Source: Pseudomonadales bacterium
GTDB taxonomy: Bacteria; Pseudomonadota; Gammaproteobacteria; Pseudomonadales; Azotimanducaceae
DNA length: 26,505 nucleotides
Direction: 5' to 3'
Assembly: GCA_024234635.1 (NCBI GenBank)
Contig: JACKNX010000033.1
Location: 1-26,505 of the forward strand
The notes under the pieces are model-generated. The model did not search any database, was not told where the DNA came from, and was given only the letters and a program-made list of their open reading frames with translations. Positions 6,812 through 15,094 of this stretch are shown here, one piece after another. Within the stretch, counting starts at the first letter, position 1; the number at the start of each line of letters is the position of its first letter. The position numbers and the translations under genes were made by a program.

Positions 6812-8319
6812 TGTCGCTCACTCGGAACGTTATTGCGAACTATGCCGGGCAGATCTATGTCGCTCTGATCGGCATTGCGCTGGTACCCCTGTACGTGAAG
6901 TACATGGGCATCGAAGCGTTTGGCTTGGTGGGGTTCTTCGCCATGCTGCAGGCATGGTTCATGTTGCTGGACATGGGGCTGACGCCGACCATGTCGCGCG
7001 AGACCGCGCGATTTGGCGGTGGGTCGACCGACGCATTGACGCTGCGCAGGTTGCTGCGTGCGCTGGAGGGCGTCTTTGTCGCTGTCGCCGCGATCGGGAT
7101 GGTGGCGCTCGTCGTGGGCTCCGACCGTATTGCGGCAGACTGGCTCAAGGTGCAGGACTTGCCGCTCGCCGAAGTCCAGCGGGCGGTCATATTGATGGCA
7201 ATCATCGTGGGCTTGCGCTGGATTTGCGGTCTGTACCGGGGGGCCATCATCGGGTTCGAACGCCTGGTGTGGCTCAACGTATTCAACGCCGGTATTGCGA
7301 CGGTCCGTTTCGGCCTGGTGGTTCCTTTCCTGATGTTTGTGGGGTCCACGCCGACGCATTATTTCGGTTTCCAGTTGGTCGTGGCCGTTTTCGAACTCGG
7401 CATGCTGGTGCACATGGCCTACCGGCTGATGCCGGCTGTCGATGGGACTGCGCGCCTGCCATGGGACTGGAGGCCTTTGCGTGGCATTCTGAAGTTTTCG
7501 CTCACGATCGCATTCACCAGTGCTGTCTGGGTGCTGGTCACGCAGACAGACAAGCTCCTGTTGTCGGGGATTGTCGCGCTGGAGGAGTATGCCCACTTCA
7601 CGCTGGCGGTCCTTGTGGCCAGCGGAATCATGATGATCAGCAGCCCGATCAGTGGCGCCCTGTTGCCGCGCATGACGCGACTCAATGCCCAGGGCGATGA
7701 GCCCGCGCTGATCGGCCTGTACCGACGCGCCACGCAATTGGTCGCTGTCGTTGCCATCCCGGCGGCCGTGACGCTAGCGCTGTTCGCCGAGCCTGTCTTG
7801 TGGGCGTGGACGGGGGACCGTGAACTGGCGCGTATTGCGGCACCGGTTTTGGCACTGTATGCCCTGGGCAACGGCTTTTTGGCGCTGGCGGCGTTTCCCT
7901 ACTACCTCCAGTTCGCCAAGGGCGATCTCCGATTGCACCTGATCGGCAATTTCTTCTTCCTGCTGTTGTTCATTCCCCTGCTGCTGTGGATGACCCGCAC
8001 CCATGGCATGCTGGGAGCCGGGTATGCGTGGATCATTGCGAACGCCACGCCGTTCGTCCTGTGGTTGCCAGTTGTTCATCGTCGATTCAGCCGCGGGTTG
8101 CACTCGCTCTGGTTATGGCGGGACATCGGCCCCATTGCGTTCGCGTCCGCGGTCGCTGCGGCATGCGCGAGTTCCCTCATCCAGTGGCCGACAGGTCGCT
8201 TGGCGGTGGTGGCCAGCCTGGCCGGCGTCGGTGCATGTGTGTTGCTCAGCGCCATGGCCGGCTCGTCTTGGTTGCGCGGTCTGCTTGTCGCCCGGTGGCA
8301 CGCCCGTGTGTCGCAATGA
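6811..8319 (+). CDS. Wzx-type O-unit flippase (MOP superfamily)
   Basis: The 502-residue integral membrane protein has about 12-14 hydrophobic segments spread along its length. It starts MSLTRNVIANYAGQIYVALI, typical of polysaccharide exporters of the multidrug/oligosaccharidyl-lipid/polysaccharide superfamily. The family moves undecaprenyl-pyrophosphate-linked repeat units from the inner to the outer leaflet of the cytoplasmic membrane. Charged residues inside the helices (for example around TQTDKLLLSG) fit the known cationic lumen of Wzx proteins. The start overlaps the preceding stop by one base (TGATG), and the end overlaps the next gene by four (ATGA), so translation is probably coupled. 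A Wzy polymerase lies two genes downstream, which supports the assignment. Wzx sequences diverge strongly, so the sugar transported cannot be told. Confidence 0.85.
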   Translation: MSLTRNVIANYAGQIYVALIGIALVPLYVKYMGIEAFGLVGFFAMLQAWFMLLDMGLTPTMSRETARFGGGSTDALTLRRLLRALEGVFVAVAAIGMVALVVGSDRIAADWLKVQDLPLAEVQRAVILMAIIVGLRWICGLYRGAIIGFERLVWLNVFNAGIATVRFGLVVPFLMFVGSTPTHYFGFQLVVAVFELGMLVHMAYRLMPAVDGTARLPWDWRPLRGILKFSLTIAFTSAVWVLVTQTDKLLLSGIVALEEYAHFTLAVLVASGIMMISSPISGALLPRMTRLNAQGDEPALIGLYRRATQLVAVVAIPAAVTLALFAEPVLWAWTGDRELARIAAPVLALYALGNGFLALAAFPYYLQFAKGDLRLHLIGNFFFLLLFIPLLLWMTRTHGMLGAGYAWIIANATPFVLWLPVVHRRFSRGLHSLWLWRDIGPIAFASAVAAACASSLIQWPTGRLAVVASLAGVGACVLLSAMAGSSWLRGLLVARWHARVSQ

Positions 8320-9266
8320 GTGAGACGCAGGTCATGGAAGCAACGCCCATTCAGCCGAAGGTCTCGATTTGCGTGATCACCTATAACCAGGAGAGATACA
8401 TCGGCGAATGCTTGCAGAGTCTTGTCGACCAGAAGACGACATTTCCCTTCGACATCGTCGTGGGTGATGACTGTTCGACCGATGGGACCCAGGCCATCGT
8501 CGCGTCGTTCGCGAAGAAATACCCTGGAATCGTCAAGCCGATATTCATGGAGGTCAACTCGCGTGGCTTGAAGAACTATCTCAACACCCACAATGCCGCG
8601 AAGGGTGAATATGTCGCCCATATGGATGGAGACGACTACGCCCTGCCTGGCAAGATCCAGGCACAGGCCGATGCGCTGGACCGGATGCCCTTGTGCAATG
8701 CCGTCTGGCATCGCGTCGACTTCTTCGACGATGCCGGGCGTTTTTGCTCGGGCAATACCGCCGATCTGTCCATGTTCAGCAATGGGGACGTCAGCTTTTC
8801 GCAGGCAATACGGCTGGGATTCGTCGGCGTGCACAGCTCCCTGATGTATCGCCGCACGTCACGTGAGGTGTTGCCGCTCGATCGAAAGGTCATGGACCTG
8901 TATCTCACTTGGGATCTCCTGTCCAAGGGGGGCGGGCATATCCTGTCGGGCGTTTTCGGTCGGTATCGCGTGGCCTCTACCGGATCATTGACGGTCAAAT
9001 CACTGAAGAATGTGCGCCAGATATCCATTGAGCACGCGACGCATTTCCTGCATGGATCGCCGGAGCAGCGCAGCAGCTTCTTTCTGTGGGCGGTCAGCAA
9101 CGCCGTGGTCGACGCCAAGAATCTGCGCTGGACCACGCTGGACTTTCTGCGATTCGCTGCGCGGCATTTCGCCTGGGTATCGCCGCAGCGCATCGTCGGC
9201 AATCTGTCGGAGATGCGCCGTACGCAGGTCCAGTGGGGCCGCATGATGTCCGATAGTCGGAACTGA
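8316..9266 (+). CDS. Glycosyltransferase family 2
   Basis: The 316-residue GT-A enzyme begins VSICVITYNQERYIGECLQS (16-35), the usual GT2 opening. Nucleotide-binding acids appear at IVVGDDCSTDGT (47-58), and the DxD-type metal site is HMDGDDYALPGK (102-113). The frame is open upstream to 7986 inside wzx. The ATG at 8316 is chosen because it gives the family-typical N-terminus and an ATGA overlap with the wzx stop. It would add one sugar of the O-unit at the cytoplasmic face. The acceptor and donor cannot be predicted. No C-terminal membrane helix is evident. Confidence 0.85.
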   Translation: MSETQVMEATPIQPKVSICVITYNQERYIGECLQSLVDQKTTFPFDIVVGDDCSTDGTQAIVASFAKKYPGIVKPIFMEVNSRGLKNYLNTHNAAKGEYVAHMDGDDYALPGKIQAQADALDRMPLCNAVWHRVDFFDDAGRFCSGNTADLSMFSNGDVSFSQAIRLGFVGVHSSLMYRRTSREVLPLDRKVMDLYLTWDLLSKGGGHILSGVFGRYRVASTGSLTVKSLKNVRQISIEHATHFLHGSPEQRSSFFLWAVSNAVVDAKNLRWTTLDFLRFAARHFAWVSPQRIVGNLSEMRRTQVQWGRMMSDSRN

Positions 9267-9269
9267 CCC

Positions 9270-10550
9270 ATGTCCGCCATTTTCACGATAGGCCTCGGGC
9301 TCTATTACCGCCTGTTCCTGCGTCGCCATGCGCGCGCGGGATCGACGCTGGTCGCGTTGTTGTCGTGGTTGTACCTGGCTCTGGGCCTTTCCGCGGTCTT
9401 CCTCGAACTGACGGAAGGCATCACGCCGGTTTACGAGCCCAACCACGGCGCAATCCTGACACTGCTGCTGGCGATCATCATCAGCATCTCGGGGTTTGCA
9501 CGCTTCCGATGGCAGCAGGTCCAGGCCGGGCCCCACATTTTCAAAAGTGCCTGGCTCATTGAAAACCTGTTGATCGTGACCCAGTTCGCAGCGATGGTCT
9601 TCTTTCTCCCGTTCGCCATCGAGTCGATGACCGGTGATGTCAACATGAATCGACTGCTGCTGGACGAAAAAATGGACCGGCTCAATGCCTATGGGTTGCT
9701 GAACACCGTTTCGGGCGCTGCCAGCCAGTTGTTCAGTTCGTCGCTGGTGCTGGCCTTCTACCGTCTGGCGGCCAGGCCGGGACAAGGCCGCAACGTGCGG
9801 CGCGCCGGGTTGCTCGTGCTGGCCAGTCTTTCCTACGTCATTTACATCCTTGCCTATGTGGGCCGAGACGGCACGGTCTACTGGCTGATGACCGCAGGCA
9901 TGGTTTTCCTGGTTTTTCGCCGCCAGCTCAGTCCTGTGGACCGCGTCAAGATTTCGATTGTCGGAACCCTGTGCGCAGTGGCCGTTCTGGTTCCGTTCGT
10001 GATGATCACGGTCTCCCGATTCTTCGATGCGGATCAGGGCCGCGCGTGGAGCATCTTCCGGTACTTCGGCATGCAACTGATCGCCTTCAGCGACTATTCA
10101 TCGATCGATCGGCCGGTGACGTTGGGCGTTGCGAACTTCCCGATGTTCGCAGGCCCCCTATGCAATGTTCTCGATCTGAATTGCAGTGTCTGGTCGGACA
10201 TCAAGATGGATGTTTTCGGACAGTACTTGGATCAGGGGGTAGAGCCTTGGTTGTTCGGGACTTTCGTGTCCGACCTGGCTGCCGATTTCGGGAACTGGGG
10301 CGCCGTACTTGCGGTCATTTTGTACGGCATTCTCTGCAACCATGTAATCACCCGTGCTGGACGGTTGCACGGCTACTCATTGGCAAGACTGCTCCTGATA
10401 CTCTTCCTGGTGCTGCTACCTTACTGGGGTGTCTTCTATTTCCGGTTTGCCATCAGCAACGGCTATATCGTCGTCAACCTTTTCTTCATCGGCGCCGTGT
10501 CGTTGTTCCAGCGTTACCGGGCGGCTCGCACGGGGCACTCTGCAAACTGA
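9270..10550 (+). CDS. Wzy-type O-antigen polymerase
   Basis: The 426-residue protein is largely hydrophobic with roughly ten membrane segments. It has a large polar loop at about residues 245-325 (containing RYFGMQLIAFSDYSSIDR), the usual position of the periplasmic loop in Wzy polymerases. It starts three bases after the GT2 stop. Wzy joins undecaprenyl-linked repeat units in the periplasm. These proteins have very low sequence conservation, so the call rests on topology, size and context: Wzx two genes upstream, Wzz in the locus, and a separate WaaL-like ligase at 19197 with the ligase-specific motifs. Residues such as Arg200 (YVGRDGTVYW) could be functional but this is a guess. Confidence 0.7.
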   Translation: MSAIFTIGLGLYYRLFLRRHARAGSTLVALLSWLYLALGLSAVFLELTEGITPVYEPNHGAILTLLLAIIISISGFARFRWQQVQAGPHIFKSAWLIENLLIVTQFAAMVFFLPFAIESMTGDVNMNRLLLDEKMDRLNAYGLLNTVSGAASQLFSSSLVLAFYRLAARPGQGRNVRRAGLLVLASLSYVIYILAYVGRDGTVYWLMTAGMVFLVFRRQLSPVDRVKISIVGTLCAVAVLVPFVMITVSRFFDADQGRAWSIFRYFGMQLIAFSDYSSIDRPVTLGVANFPMFAGPLCNVLDLNCSVWSDIKMDVFGQYLDQGVEPWLFGTFVSDLAADFGNWGAVLAVILYGILCNHVITRAGRLHGYSLARLLLILFLVLLPYWGVFYFRFAISNGYIVVNLFFIGAVSLFQRYRAARTGHSAN

Positions 10551-10642
10551 CCGATGCCGGACCGCAACCCATCGACGCGCGCAATCGCAGATTGCCGGAC
10601 TTCATTAGCGCTATGGCAGCAGCCAAGCGGACGTGCCGGCGC

Positions 10643-11869
10643 ATGAGAGTTCTGATCGTCAGCCAATACTATTGGCCAGAGTCCTTTCGAATCACCGAAG
10701 TCGTGCAATCGCTGCGTGAGAAGGGCTGCCAAGTCACGGTACTGACCGGCCAGCCGAACTATCCCAGCGGCGCTGTATTCCACGGATACCGGGCGATGGG
10801 CCTGGGTGCGCAGCAACATGCGTCCGGTTACACGATCTACCGCGTGCCATTGGCGCCGCGGGGGCGCGCCGGCGCCGTCCGCCTGTCGCTGAATTACCTG
10901 TCGTTCGTGCTCAGCGCCAGCGTGCTCGGTGCGTGGCTGCTGCGTGGCCAGCGCTTTGACACGATCCTCGTGTTCGGTGTCTCGCCGATCCTGCAGGCAA
11001 TACCGGCCATTGTTCTGAAATGGCCTACCGGCGCAAAACTGGTCACCTGGGTGCAGGACATGTGGCCGCAGGGGCTCGAGGCTACGGGATTCGTGCGCAA
11101 CCAACGCCTGCTGGGCCTGGTCGGACTTGTCGTGCGCTGGATCTATCGGCGTAGCGACCTTTTGCTGGTGCAGTCGGAGGCTTTCGTCGAACCTGTGCGG
11201 GCCATGGCCGGGCGGACGAAGGTCGCCTACCATCCCAATCCGGGCGAGTTGGCGTTCGACCAGGCACCTGCGCAACTTGCGCCGGCGTTGACGTTGCGAC
11301 CCGGCTTCAATGTCGTGTTCGCAGGCAACCTCGGTACTGTGCAGGCCCTCGGAACGGTGCTGGACGCGGCCGAGTTGCTCAGACCCCATCCGCGCGTCCG
11401 GTTTGTGCTGGTGGGCAGCGGCAGCCGAAGCGAGTGGCTGGAGCAGGAAATCGCCCGCCGCCAGCTCGACAATGTGCAGATGGCCGGCCGCTTCGAGCCC
11501 GCATGCATGCCGGCCATCCTGGCGCAGGCATCGGCGTTGCTGGTCAGCCTGGTCCGCAGCCCGATCATGAGCCAGACCGTCCCGAGCAAGATGCAGGCCT
11601 ACCTGGCGGCCGGAAAACCCGTGATAGCCTCCCTCGACGGCGAAGGTGCGCGGGTGCTGGACGCGTCGGGCGCGGGCGTATCCTGTCCCGCGGAGGATGC
11701 GCAGGCCCTGGCCGCGGCCGTGCTTCGACTGAGTGCGCTGCCGGAGCACGCATTGCGCAGCCTGGGCGACGCCGGGCTCGCGTATTACCGCGAGCACTTC
11801 GATCCAGGGTTGCTGGCGGACAAACTGGTGGCGCATTTTGCCGGCCTCACGGTCGCAGAAAAGCGATGA
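10643..11869 (+). CDS. Glycosyltransferase family 4, WbuB-like
   Basis: The 408-residue GT-B enzyme begins MRVLIVSQYYWPESFRITEV and continues VTVLTGQPNYPSG (31-43). This is the signature of WbuB-type transferases, usually linked to L-FucNAc or L-QuiNAc addition. The C-terminal donor half has VFAGNLGTVQALGTVLDAAE and VPSKMQAYLAAGKPVIA, which carry the nucleotide-binding residues. The frame stays open far upstream into wzy, so the start is judged by homology. ATG at 10643 gives the family N-terminus, and ATG at 10613 is an alternative that adds ten residues. Neither has a good Shine-Dalgarno sequence. The gap 10551-10642 shows no other gene. The three UDP-L-aminosugar genes directly downstream support L-QuiNAc or L-FucNAc as its donor sugar. 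Confidence 0.8.
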   Translation: MRVLIVSQYYWPESFRITEVVQSLREKGCQVTVLTGQPNYPSGAVFHGYRAMGLGAQQHASGYTIYRVPLAPRGRAGAVRLSLNYLSFVLSASVLGAWLLRGQRFDTILVFGVSPILQAIPAIVLKWPTGAKLVTWVQDMWPQGLEATGFVRNQRLLGLVGLVVRWIYRRSDLLLVQSEAFVEPVRAMAGRTKVAYHPNPGELAFDQAPAQLAPALTLRPGFNVVFAGNLGTVQALGTVLDAAELLRPHPRVRFVLVGSGSRSEWLEQEIARRQLDNVQMAGRFEPACMPAILAQASALLVSLVRSPIMSQTVPSKMQAYLAAGKPVIASLDGEGARVLDASGAGVSCPAEDAQALAAAVLRLSALPEHALRSLGDAGLAYYREHFDPGLLADKLVAHFAGLTVAEKR

Positions 11870-11899
11870 ATCGATCGTCGATCGCGGGAGAATCGGGAC

Positions 11900-12772
11900 A
11901 TGACGGAAACTGACAGAACACGCGTCCTCGTACTGGGCGCCTCGGGCATGCTGGGCCATGCGGTGCTGCGGCTGTTCGCGCAAAGCGACGGTTATGCCGT
12001 GACGGGCTCTGCGCGCTCCGCTTCGGCCGTGGCCCTGTTGCCACCGGGTCTGCGGGAGCGGATCGTGCTGGGCGTGGACGTCGAATCGACTGACAGCCTC
12101 ATGGGCTTGTTCGCGCAGGCACGCCCCGACGTGGTGGTCAATTGCATCGGCCTGATCAAGCAGCTTTCGCAGGCCAACGACCCGTTGGCGGCAATTCCGA
12201 TCAATGCCCTGTTGCCTCATCGGCTGGCACGGCTGTGCAGCGTCGCTGGCGCCCGCTTGATTCACATGAGCACGGACTGCGTCTTCGCCGGAACACGTGG
12301 GATGTACCGCGAACAGGACGGCGCCGATGCCGGCGATCTGTATGGGCGCACCAAGTTGCTCGGCGAAGTCGACTATCCGCATGCCGTGACGCTGCGCACC
12401 TCGATCATCGGTCCCGAGCTCGGCACAGGAAACGGGCTCATCGGCTGGTTCCTGGCCCAGCAGGGTGCGGTGAGGGGCTTTACGCGCGCGGTTTTCTCGG
12501 GCCTGCCGACGGTGGAGCTTGCGCGCGTGATGCGCGACTACGTCATACCGCGTCCGGACCTTCGCGGCGTCTACCATGTCTCGGCCGATCCGATCAACAA
12601 GTTCGATTTGTTGCAGCTGGTCGCCAAAGCCTATGGCAAGACAATCGATATCAGGGCCGACGGCGATCTCGTGATCGATCGATCCCTGGATTCGAGCCGG
12701 TTCAGGCAGATCACCGGTTACCAGCCCGCGCCTTGGCCTGAACTCATCAGGCAGATGCACGCCTTCGCCTGA
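11900..12772 (+). CDS. RmlD-like SDR reductase for UDP-L-dideoxyaminosugar synthesis
   Basis: The 290-residue enzyme is of the dTDP-4-dehydrorhamnose reductase family. The nucleotide-binding GASGMLG is at 13-19, STDCVFAG at 124-131, and the catalytic pair is Tyr148/Lys152 in LYGRTKLLGE. It sits between a WbuB-like transferase and FnlA/FnlC-type genes. There it would reduce the 4-keto intermediate released by the FnlA-type enzyme, using NAD(P)H. The L-FucNAc enzyme FnlB/WbjC/CapF has an extra C-terminal cupin domain (about 370 residues), which is absent here. The length and order instead fit the WbvR-type reductase described for UDP-L-QuiNAc synthesis. GGGAG at 11886-11890 is well placed 9 bases before the ATG. 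A plain RmlD acting on dTDP-rhamnose is unlikely without rmlABC nearby. Confidence 0.7.
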   Translation: MTETDRTRVLVLGASGMLGHAVLRLFAQSDGYAVTGSARSASAVALLPPGLRERIVLGVDVESTDSLMGLFAQARPDVVVNCIGLIKQLSQANDPLAAIPINALLPHRLARLCSVAGARLIHMSTDCVFAGTRGMYREQDGADAGDLYGRTKLLGEVDYPHAVTLRTSIIGPELGTGNGLIGWFLAQQGAVRGFTRAVFSGLPTVELARVMRDYVIPRPDLRGVYHVSADPINKFDLLQLVAKAYGKTIDIRADGDLVIDRSLDSSRFRQITGYQPAPWPELIRQMHAFA

Positions 12773-12790
12773 ATCAGCAATCGGAGACAC

Positions 12791-13807
12791 ATGACCATGT
12801 TTGACGACAAAGTACTGCTTATCACGGGTGGAACCGGTTCCTTCGGCAATGCGGTGCTGAACCGGTTTCTGCGCACGGACTTCGCGGAGATCCGCGTGTT
12901 CAGCCGCGACGAGAAAAAGCAGGAAGACATGCGGCTGTCGCTCAAGAACGACAAGGTGAAGTTCTACATCGGCGACGTGCGCCAGTACGACAGCGTGCAC
13001 GATGCGCTGCGCGGCGTCGACTACGTGTTCCATGCCGCCGCGCTCAAGCAGGTGCCCTCGTGCGAGTTCTATCCCATGGAGGCTGTGCGGACGAACGTGC
13101 TGGGGGCCGAGAACGTGATGCGCGCTGCCATTGCCAACGGGGTCAAGCGGTGCGTCGTGCTCAGTACCGACAAGGCCGTGTATCCGATCAATGCCATGGG
13201 CATTTCCAAGGCGATGATGGAAAAGCTGATGGTTGCGCAGTCGCGGCTGTGCGATCCTGCCAGGACCGTTCTGTCGGCGACCCGGTACGGCAACGTGATG
13301 GCGTCGCGCGGGTCCGTGATTCCGCTGTTTCTGCGGCAGTTGCAAAGCGGGCAGCCGATCACGATCACCGATCCGAGCATGACACGTTTTCTGATGTCAC
13401 TTGAACAATCGGTCGACCTTGTCCTGTACGCGTTCGAGCATGCGCGTCCGGGGGACATCTTCGTGCAGAAGGCGCCTGCATCGACGGTGGGTGACCTTGC
13501 CGCGGCCATCCAGTCTCTGCTGCAAAGCGACAACGGTACCAAGGTCATCGGGACCCGCCATGGCGAGAAGCTCTACGAGTCGCTGGTATCGCGCGAGGAG
13601 ATGGCGCGGGCGGAGGACCTCGGGGGGTACTACCGCATACCGGCCGATTCTCGCGACCTCAACTACGACAAGTATTTCGTGCAAGGTGAAACGGCGATTT
13701 CGGAAATCGACGATTACACGTCGCACAACACCAGGCGGCTGAACGTCGAACAGGTCAAGGAGGTTCTGTTGACACTGGACATCATTCGCGAGGCCACACA
13801 TGCGTAA
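12791..13807 (+). CDS. UDP-GlcNAc 4,6-dehydratase/5-epimerase, FnlA/WbjB/CapE type
   Basis: The 338-residue soluble SDR has LLITGGTGSFGNAVL at 9-23 as the NAD(P)-binding loop and HAAALKQVPSCEFYPMEAV at 81-99. The active site is VLSTDKAVYPINAMGISK (123-140), where the usual SDR tyrosine is replaced by Met136 and Lys140 is kept. This SMK-type centre is typical of FlaA1/CapE/WbjB enzymes. They convert UDP-D-GlcNAc to UDP-2-acetamido-2,6-dideoxy-beta-L-arabino-4-hexulose, the first step to L-FucNAc or L-QuiNAc. GGAG at 12783-12786 lies only 4 bases before the ATG at 12791 but 10 before the in-frame ATG at 12797, which also matches the family N-terminus (MFxDK). The start may therefore be 12797. 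The 3' end overlaps the next gene by eight bases. Confidence 0.9.
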   Translation: MTMFDDKVLLITGGTGSFGNAVLNRFLRTDFAEIRVFSRDEKKQEDMRLSLKNDKVKFYIGDVRQYDSVHDALRGVDYVFHAAALKQVPSCEFYPMEAVRTNVLGAENVMRAAIANGVKRCVVLSTDKAVYPINAMGISKAMMEKLMVAQSRLCDPARTVLSATRYGNVMASRGSVIPLFLRQLQSGQPITITDPSMTRFLMSLEQSVDLVLYAFEHARPGDIFVQKAPASTVGDLAAAIQSLLQSDNGTKVIGTRHGEKLYESLVSREEMARAEDLGGYYRIPADSRDLNYDKYFVQGETAISEIDDYTSHNTRRLNVEQVKEVLLTLDIIREATHA

Positions 13808-14936
13808 GCTCAAGGTCATGACGATTGTCGGCACCCGGCCGGAAATCATTCGGCTGTCGCGGGTCATCGACAAGCTTGACCGGCATTGCGCGCATGTGCT
13901 CGTGCACACCGGACAGAACTACGACTACGAGCTGAACGAGGTGTTTTTCGCCGAGTTGGGCATTCGCCGGCCCGATGTGTTCCTGTCCGCCGCCGGCGAG
14001 ACCGCGGCGCAGACCATCGGGCAGGTCATCATCGCCGCAGACCGGGTGTTGCAGGAGCATTCCCCGGAGGCGGTATTGCTGCTCGGTGACACGAACAGCT
14101 GCATGGCAGCGATTCCAGCGAAGCGGCGCAAGATTCCGGTTTTCCACATGGAAGCGGGGAACCGCTGCTTCGACTTCCGTGTGCCAGAGGAAATCAATCG
14201 GCGTGTCGTCGACCACACGGCAGACATCAACCTCACCTACAGCGATATCGCACGGGACTATCTGCTCAAGGAAGGCCTGCCACCTGGGCAGGTCATCAAG
14301 ACCGGAAGTCCGATGCGCGAAGTCATCAACCATTACCGCGCTGGTATCGACAGCTCGGACGTGTTGTTGCGCCTGGGCTTGCAGCAGCATCGGTATTTCG
14401 TGGTCAGTTCGCATCGGGAGGAAAATGTCGATGCGCCGGACAACCTGTTGCGTCTGTTCGGCGTGCTGGAGTTGCTGGCAGAGAGGTATTCGGTTCCGGT
14501 CGTCGTGTCGACCCATCCGCGCACTCGCAAGCGGCTCGATGCGCTCGGTCGGAAAACCCATCCGCTGGTGCAGTTTCACAAGCCCTTCGGCTTTCTCGAC
14601 TACGTACGGCTGCAGATCGATGCGCGGGCGGTGCTCTCGGACAGTGGAACCATCACGGAGGAGTCGTCGATTCTGAATTTCCCCGCGCTCAACCTTCGTG
14701 AAATGCATGAGCGGCCGGAAGGGTTCGAGGAGGCCGCAGTGATGATGGTCGGCATGAATACCGATCGGGTCGTCCAGGGGCTCGACATACTCGCTACACA
14801 GGGCCGGGGCGATCAGCGCTCACTGAGCATGGTCGACGACTATGCGCCGGACAATGTGTCCGACAAGATCGTTCGCATCATATTGAGCTATACCGATTTC
14901 GTGAATCAGAACGTCTGGCGCAAGAACACCGCATGA
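13800..14936 (+). CDS. UDP-L-aminosugar 2-epimerase, FnlC/WbjD/WbvD type (WecB fold)
   Basis: The 378-residue enzyme is of the non-hydrolysing UDP-GlcNAc 2-epimerase fold. The motifs are VGTRPEIIRLS (10-20), HTGQNYDYELNEVFF (36-50), LLGDTNSCMAAIPAKRRK (94-111), FHMEAGNRCFDFRVPEEINR (115-134) and STHPRTRKR. The GDTNS and AIPAKRRKI blocks mark the FnlC/WbjD subgroup rather than WecB itself. That subgroup inverts C2 of the UDP-L-sugar as the last step to UDP-L-FucNAc or UDP-L-QuiNAc. Its ATG lies inside the end of the dehydratase gene (ATGCGTAA, eight-base overlap) with GAGG 6 bases upstream, so the two are translationally linked. There is no membrane segment. The 158 bases after it (14937-15094) carry no recognisable gene. 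Confidence 0.85.
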   Translation: MRKLKVMTIVGTRPEIIRLSRVIDKLDRHCAHVLVHTGQNYDYELNEVFFAELGIRRPDVFLSAAGETAAQTIGQVIIAADRVLQEHSPEAVLLLGDTNSCMAAIPAKRRKIPVFHMEAGNRCFDFRVPEEINRRVVDHTADINLTYSDIARDYLLKEGLPPGQVIKTGSPMREVINHYRAGIDSSDVLLRLGLQQHRYFVVSSHREENVDAPDNLLRLFGVLELLAERYSVPVVVSTHPRTRKRLDALGRKTHPLVQFHKPFGFLDYVRLQIDARAVLSDSGTITEESSILNFPALNLREMHERPEGFEEAAVMMVGMNTDRVVQGLDILATQGRGDQRSLSMVDDYAPDNVSDKIVRIILSYTDFVNQNVWRKNTA

Positions 14937-15094
14937 CCTGCACCGGCCGCGGACAAGGCGCCCTATGCTGGACCAGGTCGGCTTGCTGAAACAGGGGGTT
15001 CGCCAGGACTGGCCGGGACCGGCATGTCGGAGCCCTGCCGGAACTGCTCGCGACAGCGATCTTTCAAACAACGTTGCGCTACAGGGGGTTGGGC

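Noticed and set aside
7986..8315. N-terminal extension of the GT2 frame into wzx
   Set aside because: It is the alternate frame of wzx and is Arg/Cys/Val-rich without family match. The ATGA overlap start at 8316 fits better.
9971..10642. N-terminal extension of the WbuB-like GT4 frame into wzy
   Set aside because: The extra 224 residues overlap the polymerase coding region and do not resemble a glycosyltransferase. The family N-terminus starts at 10643.
10514..13345. 943-residue open frame on the minus strand
   Set aside because: It lies antisense to four recognised genes (GT4, RmlD-like, FnlA-type, end of wzy). Its translation is low-complexity, rich in His, Gln and Arg, as expected for the antisense of G+C-rich codons.
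14937..15094. Repeat ACAGGGGGTT (two copies) as a possible regulatory repeat
   Set aside because: There are only two short copies about 90 bp apart, and the second is simply the ribosome binding site of the SDR gene.
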